Shown: positions 5,097 to 12,206 of the stretch, piece after piece | Position numbering within the stretch: the stretch's first letter is position 1 | How the letters are laid out: every line of letters begins with the position of its first letter | From: Acidobacteriota bacterium | Lineage (GTDB): Bacteria; Acidobacteriota; Terriglobia; Terriglobales; Acidobacteriaceae | Direction: 5' to 3' | NCBI GenBank assembly: GCA_021810175.1 | Contig: JAJZJJ010000008.1 | Span: 1 to 17,498, forward strand | DNA length: 17,498 nt | Program-made: the position numbers and the translations under genes | Notes under the pieces: generated by a model | Told to the model about the DNA's origin: nothing | Database searches by the model: none | Seen by the model: only the letters and a program-made list of their open reading frames with translations

Positions 5097-7517
5097 TTAT
5101 GGGGCGAAATCCGTGGGGGTGCAGGGATCGTAGCCCAGGGATGAGGGAGAGGCCGGGGTGGGCGGCGTTGGCGGCGTGGCCCACGGCGGATTGCTGAAGT
5201 TGAAGAAGTTGAGGAGATTAGGCTGGGCGGCGTCGCGCGCCGTGAGATTGGCGGTGCTGCCGATGAAGCGGTTCTCGACGAACTTGATGACGGCGGTGTG
5301 GTCCATGGGGATGTGGGAGACGTAGTGTTTGCGGGTGAAGGGGGAGATGACGATGTTGGGGACGCGGAAGCCGAGCTGGGCGGCGAATCCCTGTTTGGCG
5401 GCGGCGTCGGTGGAGGTGGCTCCGGGATCGCTGGAGCGGAGGTCGCAGTGGGTGGTGGGTGTGCCGTTGGGCGGGACGCAGGGGTTGTAGCTGTCCGGAT
5501 TGACGGCGATGTGGGAGATATCGGGGATGGGGCCGAGGCTGGGGTTGGTGAAGTCGTTGGAGTGACCGGGAACGGGAGGAACGTGGTCGAAGGGACCGCC
5601 GCCTTCGTCGTAGGAGAGGAAGAAGACGGAGCTGCCCCAGGAAGAGCTCTGCATGAGGGAATTGACGATGTTGGCGACGGCGGCCTGGCCGGAGAGGATG
5701 GATTGTCCGGAGCCGGGGTGCTCGTCGTCGTTGCCGAAGCCGGCCTCGATGAAGGAGAAGCTGGGCAGGGTGCCGTTTTTGAGGTCGGCGAAATAGCCGT
5801 ATTTGGGGTCGTTGAGCGGTGCTATGTGGTTGGGGTCGATGCAGAAGGAATTGGTGGAATCGCCGACGACGCTGGAGGGCTGAGTGGGGGCCTTGCAGGG
5901 AGCGCCGGTGGGGTTCTGGTAGAGGTACTGGACGGAATAGGTGAAGTAGTCGAAGTCGGTGGCGGGGAATTTGGACCCGCTGCAGTTACTTTCACTGAGG
6001 CATTCGCTCTGGGTGACGGAGTAGTAGATCTTCCAGGAGACGTTGTGCTGGTCGAGCTCCTGGAAGATGGTGGGGATGTCGAGCTGGGGCAGGTGATCGT
6101 CGACGCCGGGATCGAAGACGAGGCCCTGGGTGGTGCCGCCGGTGAAGGTGGCAAGGCGGTTATCGATACTCTTGCTGGAGACCGGCGAGAACCAGCGGTC
6201 GGAGAGGGCGAACTGCGAGGCCATGTAGTAGTAGTAGTTGAGGAACGTCTGGTCGTAGTAGCCCATGGCGCGCTGGCCGGTGGAATCGGTGAACTGGCCG
6301 GAGCAGGTTCCGGACTGGGCGCAGTTCTTGTCGAAATTTTCAGCGGTATGGACGAAGCCGGCCATGTCGATGGGGCGGGTGGTGGAGAAGCTCCAGGGGC
6401 TGACGTCGCCGTAGCTTTCGAGCCAGCTGGAGGTCATGTCGTCGACGCAGGTGCTTTTGAACTTGAAGGGGGAGAAGCTGGTACCTTCGTCGTCGGAGTT
6501 GCTGATGGAGTTGAGTTTGGTGGAGATGCCGTCGACTTCGTAATCGGTACCGCTGGCGCCGATGTTCCAGCCATGGGATTTGCGGTAGGGGTTGAGCATG
6601 CCGAAGTAGTTGTCGAAGGTGTGGTTCTCCTGAAGCATGAAGATGACGTGCTGAATTTTGTCCTCGGCGGTGGGCGAGACGACGGTGACGGTGGCGGAAG
6701 AGGAAGCGTTGCTGCCGCCGCCGGTGGCCTCGGCGGTGTAGGTAGTGGTCTGCGTGGGCGAGACCTGGATGGAGCCGCCGGTTGAGGAAAGGTTCCAGGA
6801 ACTGCCGCCGCCGGTAATGGTGACCTGGGTGGCGTTGGCGGCATGGACGGTGAGAGTGGAGGAAGTTCCGGAAGGAATGGTGGGCGAGTCGGCGGTCATG
6901 GAGACCGTAGGTGGACTTTGCACCTGGACGGTAATGTCGATGGGGGTGGTGGCGGCGCCGCCGCAGTTATCCCATTCCTGAACGACGGTCTGATGCGGGC
7001 CGCCGCTGAGCGAAAGCTGAGTATTGATGCTGGAGCCGGAGGTCTTGTAGGCGAGGGTATTGTCCACGTAAATGCCCATGGCGGCGACGCCCTGGGCGCA
7101 GGATGGGCTGCCGGCGGTGGCGGTGTACTGGACGGGCGAGGTGACGGTGCTGTTGTTGGCGGGGGAGGAGACACTGACGCCGTTGGGAACGCTGCCGACG
7201 GTGATGGGGACGGCGGTGGAGCTGGCGCCGCCGCAGTTATCCCATTCCTGGACGACGGTGTAGTACTGGCCGTTACTGAGGTCGATGTAGGTATTGAGGC
7301 TGGCGGAGCTGGTGGTGTAGACAAGCTGATTGCTGACGTAAATGCCCATGGCGGCTACGCCTTTGGAGCAACTGGTGGCGGAAGCGGTGGCGACATAGTG
7401 GACGGGCGAAGCGACGTCAGAGCTGGGGGTTGGGCTGGAGACGGTGACGGTGGCCGAAGCTGTGGCAGTGAATGCAAGGCAGAAGAAGATCAGCGTGGGA
7501 AGGGAGAGTTTGTTCAC
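5097..7517 (-). CDS. Secreted phosphoesterase (phospholipase C/acid phosphatase family) with N-terminal Ig-like repeats
   Basis: This 806-residue exported protein starts at GTG 7517, with TGGAGG 10 bases upstream and a clear signal peptide (NKLSLPTLIFFCLAFTATAS). A TTG start further upstream lacks such support. Residues about 23-107 and 113-197 are two copies of an Ig-like repeat sharing GVAAMGIYV and VVQEWDNCGGA, each with a Cys pair 45 residues apart (about 50/95 and 140/185). A third Ig-like segment spans about 204-280. The catalytic domain (about 285-806) has the phosphoesterase-family motif ENHTFDNYFG (about 297-306), then DNRLATFTGGT, NDDEHP, SYDEGGGPFDHVPPVP and MDHTAVIKFVENRF. These match PF04185, which includes bacterial phospholipases C and AcpA-type acid phosphatases. 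It probably releases phosphate from phosphoesters outside the cytoplasm. The substrate cannot be told from sequence. Confidence 0.88.
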   Translation of the reverse strand: MNKLSLPTLIFFCLAFTATASATVTVSSPTPSSDVASPVHYVATASATSCSKGVAAMGIYVSNQLVYTTSSASLNTYIDLSNGQYYTVVQEWDNCGGASSTAVPITVGSVPNGVSVSSPANNSTVTSPVQYTATAGSPSCAQGVAAMGIYVDNTLAYKTSGSSINTQLSLSGGPHQTVVQEWDNCGGAATTPIDITVQVQSPPTVSMTADSPTIPSGTSSTLTVHAANATQVTITGGGSSWNLSSTGGSIQVSPTQTTTYTAEATGGGSNASSSATVTVVSPTAEDKIQHVIFMLQENHTFDNYFGMLNPYRKSHGWNIGASGTDYEVDGISTKLNSISNSDDEGTSFSPFKFKSTCVDDMTSSWLESYGDVSPWSFSTTRPIDMAGFVHTAENFDKNCAQSGTCSGQFTDSTGQRAMGYYDQTFLNYYYYMASQFALSDRWFSPVSSKSIDNRLATFTGGTTQGLVFDPGVDDHLPQLDIPTIFQELDQHNVSWKIYYSVTQSECLSESNCSGSKFPATDFDYFTYSVQYLYQNPTGAPCKAPTQPSSVVGDSTNSFCIDPNHIAPLNDPKYGYFADLKNGTLPSFSFIEAGFGNDDEHPGSGQSILSGQAAVANIVNSLMQSSSWGSSVFFLSYDEGGGPFDHVPPVPGHSNDFTNPSLGPIPDISHIAVNPDSYNPCVPPNGTPTTHCDLRSSDPGATSTDAAAKQGFAAQLGFRVPNIVISPFTRKHYVSHIPMDHTAVIKFVENRFIGSTANLTARDAAQPNLLNFFNFSNPPWATPPTPPTPASPSSLGYDPCTPTDFAP
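6927..7451 (-). repeat. Tandem duplication encoding two Ig-like repeats (270-bp period)
   Basis: Two segments of the phosphoesterase gene, about 7197-7451 and 6927-7181, encode the same domain twice. The period is 90 codons. DNA identity is locally high: GCCGCCGCAGTTATCCCATT recurs at about 6958 and 7228, and ATGCCCATGGCGGC recurs at about 7073 and 7343. This indicates an internal duplication that has partly diverged. Confidence 0.85.
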
Positions 7518-7527
7518 GGGGCCTGTG

Positions 7528-7533
7528 CCTCCA
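7528..7533 (-). promoter_or_regulatory. Ribosome-binding site deciding the GTG start of the phosphoesterase
   Basis: On the minus strand TGGAGG precedes GTG 7517 with a 10-base gap. It selects this start over the TTG at 7622, and the resulting protein begins directly with a signal peptide. Confidence 0.7.
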
Positions 7534-7633
7534 GGGGGTCGTACGAGCAAGGACTTGGATGAGGGCAGGTGATGGTCAGATGTCCGGGAACCGGCATTTT
7601 GGGCGGAGCGTAGTTCTGACAACGGAGGAACGG

Positions 7634-9157
7634 ATGGCGGTTGGGGGTGTGGCGGAGATTATGTGTCCGGAGGTGCGGAAGCCGGCGACGGCGGAGCTGC
7701 TGGGGATTGCGGCCATTGTGGTGCTGGCGCACCTGCTGACGAATGGGCGGTACGGATTCCATCGGGATGAGCTGCAGTTTCTGAGCGATGCGAAGCATCT
7801 GGCGTGGGGATTTGTGGCGTTTCCGCCGCTGACTCCGTTTGTGGAGCGGGTGAGCCTGGAGATTTTTGGGTTGTCGCTGGTGGGGCTGCGTCTGGCCAGT
7901 GTGCTGGCGCAGGCGACGGTGCTGGTGGTGACGGGGCTGATGGCGCGGGAGCTGGGCGGCGGACGGCTGGCGCAGGTGACGGCAGCGGTGTGCGTGGCGC
8001 TGTCGCCGCTGCCGCTGTTCGAGGGGACGGAGTTTCAGTACACGAGCTTCGACTATTTGTGGTGGGTGCTGATGGCGTACTGCGTGATCCGGCTGCTGCG
8101 GACGGAGAATCCGCGATGGTGGCTGGCGGTGGGGACGTTCGCGGGCCTGGGGCTGATGACGAAGTACTCGATGGTGTTCCTGATCGCGGGGATTCTGGGC
8201 GGGTTTTTGCTGACGCGGGCGCGGCGGCATCTGCTGAGCCGGTATTTCGCGGGGGCGCTGGCGCTGACGGTGCTGATCTGTCTGCCGAATCTGGTGTGGC
8301 AGGCGCAGCACGGGTTTATTTCGTACGCGTTTTTGCGACATATTCATGCGCGGGATGTGGCGGAGGGACGGGCAAAGGGATTTCTGCCGGATCAGTTCAG
8401 GATCTGCACGAACCCGTTTACGGCTCCGCTATGGCTGGGCGGGCTGGCGGCGCTGTCGATGAGCCGGCGGTATCGTGCGGTGGCGTGGATGTTCGCGATT
8501 CCGGTGGCGATGCTGTGGGCGGCGCAGGGGCGGGGGTATTATCCGGCGGCGGTGTATCCGATGGCGATGGCCATGGGCGCCGTGGCGGGCGAGCGGTGGC
8601 TGGCGGGCCTGAGGAGCGGCTGGAGGCGGACGGTGGAGGTGGTGTTCTTCAGCGGGGTGGCGGTGTGCGGGGCATACGCCTGCGCGATTGTGCTGCCGCT
8701 GGCGGGGAGCGGTCCGCTGATGCGATTTGCGCTGAACCACAACAGGAATCTGCGGGAAGAGATTGGGTGGCCGGAAATTGTGCGCACGGTGGCTACGATT
8801 CGGGATGCGCTGCCGGCGGCGGAGCGGGAGCACGCGGGGATTCTGGTGGGGAACTACGGCGAGCAGGGGGCGATTGAGATGCTGGGTCCGCGGTACCACC
8901 TGCCGCCGCCGATCAGCGGGACGAATTCAGCGTGGCTGCGGGGGTATCCGACGCCGCCACCGACGACGCTGATCGTGCTGGGGCTGTCGCAGGGATATGC
9001 GAACCGGATGCTGACAGGATGCCGGCTGGCGGCGCGGGTGCAGTTCCCGTATGGGGTGAAGAACGAGGAGAGCCAGGAGCATCCGGATATCTGGCTGTGC
9101 GGGGGGCCGCGGCTGCCGTGGCCGGAGTTCTGGAAGGAGTTTCAGAGCTTCGGGTGA
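7634..9157 (+). CDS. GT39-family (PMT/ArnT-like) membrane glycosyltransferase
   Basis: This 507-residue polytopic membrane protein has hydrophobic segments at about 20-37, 78-103, 112-128, 140-154, 165-195, 205-222, 264-276, 283-297, 303-318 and 335-356. A soluble C-terminal region (about 370-507) follows. The first outer loop carries FHRDELQF with the acidic pair D45-E46, then AWGFVAFPPLTPFV. This is the pattern of dolichyl-phosphate-mannose/ArnT-type transferases (PMT_2), in which the Asp is catalytic. Such enzymes move a sugar from a polyprenyl-phosphate carrier to protein, lipid A or polymer outside the inner membrane. The ATG at 7634 follows GGAGGA (7624-7629). ATG 7661, after GGCGGAG, is an alternative. 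The gene is divergent from the phosphoesterase and convergent with the LOV gene, 17 bases away. Donor and acceptor are unknown. Confidence 0.87.
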   Translation: MAVGGVAEIMCPEVRKPATAELLGIAAIVVLAHLLTNGRYGFHRDELQFLSDAKHLAWGFVAFPPLTPFVERVSLEIFGLSLVGLRLASVLAQATVLVVTGLMARELGGGRLAQVTAAVCVALSPLPLFEGTEFQYTSFDYLWWVLMAYCVIRLLRTENPRWWLAVGTFAGLGLMTKYSMVFLIAGILGGFLLTRARRHLLSRYFAGALALTVLICLPNLVWQAQHGFISYAFLRHIHARDVAEGRAKGFLPDQFRICTNPFTAPLWLGGLAALSMSRRYRAVAWMFAIPVAMLWAAQGRGYYPAAVYPMAMAMGAVAGERWLAGLRSGWRRTVEVVFFSGVAVCGAYACAIVLPLAGSGPLMRFALNHNRNLREEIGWPEIVRTVATIRDALPAAEREHAGILVGNYGEQGAIEMLGPRYHLPPPISGTNSAWLRGYPTPPPTTLIVLGLSQGYANRMLTGCRLAARVQFPYGVKNEESQEHPDIWLCGGPRLPWPEFWKEFQSFG

Positions 9158-9174
9158 TGGGGAGCAGCGGGCGG

Positions 9175-12036
9175 TCAGCCTTCGGGAATGCCGGAGAGGG
9201 ATGGCTCGGCGTCAAACAGCCAGGCGCCGGGTGCGGTTCGGGAGGCGAGCAGGGGCTGGATTTCCGCCGCGGACATGGGATGGCCGCAGTAATGGCCCTG
9301 GAGCTGATCGCATCCCCACTGGCGGAGCAGCTGAGCCTGTTCGCCTGTTTCGACGCCTTCAGCGACGGTGGTGAGACTGAGGTCGCGGGCGAGCTGAAGG
9401 ATGGAGCGGCAGATGCTGGCAGAGACGGGGACGGTGGCGATGGAGCGGGTGAAGGAGCGGTCGATTTTGAGGACATCGACGGAGAAGCGGCTGAGGTAGC
9501 CGAGGCCGGAGTAGCCGGTGCCGAAGTCGTCGATGGCGATGCGGACGCCGAGGGCGCGGAAGGCGTCCAGCAGTTCGCGAGAGACATTTTCGTCCATGAA
9601 GATGGATTCGGTGAGTTCGAGCTCAAGCAGTGAAGGATCGAAGCCGGCGCCGGAGAGGGCTTCGGCGACGAGCGAGGATAGGGTGGAATTGCGCAGCTGA
9701 ACGGCGGAGACGTTGATGGAAACGGGCACGAGGCCGAGTCCCTGTTTGTGCCACGCCTGCATCTGGCGGACAGCTTCGTGGAGAACCCAGGCGCCGATAT
9801 CGACGATGAGGCCGGTTTCCTCGGCAACGGGAATGAAATCGCCGGGCGGGACGATACCGCGATCGGGATGATTCCAGCGAATGAGAGCCTCGACGGAGTG
9901 GAGGCGACCGGAGCGGGAATCGAGGCGGGGCTGATAGACGAGCGAAAACTGGCCGTCGCGGAGGGCGCGGCGGAGGCCGGCGGCGATATCGAGGATCTGG
10001 TGTTTGCCGGAGTCCATGGAGGGACGCCAGATTCTCCAGGTGTTTCTGCACTCGCGCTTAGCCGAATACATGGCGAGATCGGCTTTGCGGAGGAGATCCT
10101 CGGGATCGCTGGCATCATCGGGAAAGACGGCGAAGCCGGCGCTGGCGGTGACGATCAGTTCGCGGCCTTCGGCACGAAAGGGGCGAGAGATTTTGCGCAG
10201 GACCTTATTGGCGAGCTGTTCGACCTGGGTCCGGTCGGAATAGCCGGAGACAAGGACGACGAACTCATCGCCTCCGATGCGCGCGGCGATGCCGGAGCCG
10301 CGCACGGCGACTTCAATGCGGTGGGCGACCTGTTTGATGAGGCGATCGCCGAAGAAATGACCAAGGCGCTCGTTGACGAGCTTGAGGTTATCGATATCGA
10401 GATAGATGAGGGAAAATTCTGCAATTTTTTTCCGCTCGACGAGCCGGGCGGACTGGCGCAGATGTTCGAGGAAGTGCCGGCGGTTGGGGATTCCGGTGAG
10501 GGCGTCGTGGCGAGCCTGCCGACTGAGATTTTCCGCGGCCAGGACGCGGTCGGTGACATCGTTCTGGATGCCGACGATGTGGGTAATTTTGCCGCCTGGA
10601 TCGAGCACCGGAGAGAGCTGCAGTTCGTTGAGAAAGCTTTGGCCATCCTTGCGGTAATTGCGGATGACGACGCTGGCGGACTGGCCCTGGAAGAGAGCTT
10701 TGCGGATGGCCTCGCGGCTGGCGGGTTCGGTTGCGGGGCCCTGGAGAAAGCGGCAGTTTCGACCGAGGATTTCGCTGGAGGGATAGCCGGTGATGCGCTC
10801 GAAGGCGGGATTGACGTGGACGAGGGGGAAGTCGCGATCGGGATCGGCGTCGGCGATGGAAATGCCGACGGGAACGGCGGCAATGGCCTGCTGCTGGAGG
10901 CGGAGAAGCTCTTCGGATCGGCGACGCCTGGTGACATCGCGGAAAACGCCGGCGATGCCTTCATCGGTGGGATAGGTATGAACCTCGAACCAGCGGTTGA
11001 GCGGAGCGGGATAGCAATCCTCGACTGAAGCGCGGACGCGGCCGAGCATGGAGCGCTCAAAGGACGCAGCGAATTTGCTGTTGCGGGCGAAGGGGAAAGC
11101 TTCCCACAGGGTCATGCCCAGAAGCTGGCGGTCCTGGCCGAGGATGGCGAAGGCGCGTGCATTGAGATAAGTGAAGCGCCAGGAGCGGTCGAGGATAAAG
11201 ATACCGTCGGTGGTATTTTCCAGGATCTGATCGATGCGTTCGGTCTGGCGCTGGGCTTGTTCCTCAGCGGCGCGGCGCTGGGTGACATCGAAAACGACGC
11301 CGGAGGCGCGGACGGGATTGCCGTGTTCGTCGCAAATGAACCGGGCCCGGGAATGGACCCAGATCCAGCGGCCGTCTGCGCGGCTGATGCGGAATTCGCA
11401 TTCGTAGGGCTGATGCTCGGATTTGGCGGTTTCAAAGGCGAGGGTGCGCCGCCGGTCGTCTTCAGGGTGGACGCGGGCGGCGAATTCGGCGAAGGAGGGC
11501 GGAGTGTTTCGGTCGTCGAAACCGAGAAGGGGATAGCAGGCGGCGCTCCAGGTGAGCTGGCCGGAGAGGAAATCGCGCTCCCAGAAGCCCATGCCGGCGG
11601 CTTCCGCGGCGAGGGCGAGGCGCTGCTCGCTGGCGGTGGCGAGTTGCTCGGCGCGGCGGAGGGGAGTGATGTCGGTAACGATGACGATTACGCCGCGGAC
11701 AGAACCGGAGGAGTCGATGTCGGGCGTATAGGAGACGCGAATTCCGCGTTCCCCGGAGGCATTGTGAACACTGAAGTCGAAATTTCTGGGGGCGCCTCCG
11801 AGCGCGGCGCGCAGTTCCGGTTCGACGGCGCGGAGGTAGTCTTCGCCACATAATTCCGGAAGCAAATCGGTGTAATGGCGATTGATGCAGGCACCGCGGG
11901 GAATTCCAAAGCGAACCTCGTAGGCGCGGCTCATGCAGCGATACACGCCTGAGGAGTCGATGTAGGCCATGAAAGCGGGAACGACTTCCAGTAGTTCAGG
12001 CGGCAGACAAGGGACGGCCTTTAACCAATCTTCCAC
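9175..12036 (-). CDS. PAS-PAS-PAS-LOV-GGDEF-EAL protein, probable blue-light-responsive c-di-GMP enzyme
   Basis: The 953-residue protein has no membrane segment, so it is probably cytosolic. Three PAS domains lie at about 12-126, 137-254 and 265-370. A LOV-type PAS spans about 380-496 with GRNCRFLQ (Cys428, Arg429), Asn460 in NYRKDG, Asn470 in FLNEL and Gln491 in GIQND. The Cys-Asn-Asn-Gln spacing (32, 10, 21) equals that of oat phototropin LOV2 (C450, N482, N492, Q513). The GGDEF domain (about 510-665) has RIGGDEF (586-592) with D547, N555 and D564, so it looks competent to make c-di-GMP; an RxxD inhibitory site is absent (RGSG at 579-582). The EAL domain (about 680-930) keeps E716, N775, E810, D836-D837, K857, E893 and Q913, so it looks competent to hydrolyse c-di-GMP. 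The start is GTG, with TTGAGGCGA about 11 bases upstream. Which activity dominates, and in which light state, is unknown. Confidence 0.92.
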   Translation of the reverse strand: MEDWLKAVPCLPPELLEVVPAFMAYIDSSGVYRCMSRAYEVRFGIPRGACINRHYTDLLPELCGEDYLRAVEPELRAALGGAPRNFDFSVHNASGERGIRVSYTPDIDSSGSVRGVIVIVTDITPLRRAEQLATASEQRLALAAEAAGMGFWERDFLSGQLTWSAACYPLLGFDDRNTPPSFAEFAARVHPEDDRRRTLAFETAKSEHQPYECEFRISRADGRWIWVHSRARFICDEHGNPVRASGVVFDVTQRRAAEEQAQRQTERIDQILENTTDGIFILDRSWRFTYLNARAFAILGQDRQLLGMTLWEAFPFARNSKFAASFERSMLGRVRASVEDCYPAPLNRWFEVHTYPTDEGIAGVFRDVTRRRRSEELLRLQQQAIAAVPVGISIADADPDRDFPLVHVNPAFERITGYPSSEILGRNCRFLQGPATEPASREAIRKALFQGQSASVVIRNYRKDGQSFLNELQLSPVLDPGGKITHIVGIQNDVTDRVLAAENLSRQARHDALTGIPNRRHFLEHLRQSARLVERKKIAEFSLIYLDIDNLKLVNERLGHFFGDRLIKQVAHRIEVAVRGSGIAARIGGDEFVVLVSGYSDRTQVEQLANKVLRKISRPFRAEGRELIVTASAGFAVFPDDASDPEDLLRKADLAMYSAKRECRNTWRIWRPSMDSGKHQILDIAAGLRRALRDGQFSLVYQPRLDSRSGRLHSVEALIRWNHPDRGIVPPGDFIPVAEETGLIVDIGAWVLHEAVRQMQAWHKQGLGLVPVSINVSAVQLRNSTLSSLVAEALSGAGFDPSLLELELTESIFMDENVSRELLDAFRALGVRIAIDDFGTGYSGLGYLSRFSVDVLKIDRSFTRSIATVPVSASICRSILQLARDLSLTTVAEGVETGEQAQLLRQWGCDQLQGHYCGHPMSAAEIQPLLASRTAPGAWLFDAEPSLSGIPEG

Positions 12037-12072
12037 AGTGCGGGTCGCCTCAATCTGGTTTCAGGAACAGGT

Positions 12073-12086
12073 TGTACTTTTGTACA
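12073..12086. promoter_or_regulatory. Inverted repeat upstream of the LOV-GGDEF-EAL gene, possible operator
   Basis: TGTAC-TTTT-GTACA is a short palindrome 37-50 bases upstream of the GTG start. The half-site GTTGTA (12071-12076) recurs in inverse orientation as TACAAC at 12108-12113. This is compatible with regulator binding in the 170-base gap between glnD and this gene. No clear promoter hexamers or T-run terminator were seen in the gap. Confidence 0.35.
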
Positions 12087-12206
12087 GGAAAAATGCCTGG
12101 ATGCGCATACAACTTTCGCTAATCGGGAAGAACCTGGAAGGCACTGTGCCAGGCGTATTGCGATGGCGGCGAGGAAACCCCGAGAAGTCATGGACCTACC
12201 GGAAAA

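Noticed and set aside
5298..6785. 495-codon frame on + antisense to the phosphoesterase
   Set aside because: It is Gly/Val/Glu-rich without recognisable domains; the minus-strand gene has a signal peptide and catalytic motifs.
7518..7622. N-terminal extension of the phosphoesterase to a TTG start
   Set aside because: It would add a hydrophilic leader before the signal peptide. GTG 7517 has TGGAGG at 10 bases and begins with the signal sequence.
9748..11028. 426-codon frame on + antisense to the LOV-GGDEF-EAL gene
   Set aside because: It has no motif and is Gly/Ala/Asp/Glu-rich; it mirrors the codon bias of the real gene.
12121..12160. Possible terminator CCTGG...GGCACTGTGCC...CCAGG after glnD
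   Set aside because: The hairpin is irregular with no T-run downstream on the minus strand, so termination is not supported.
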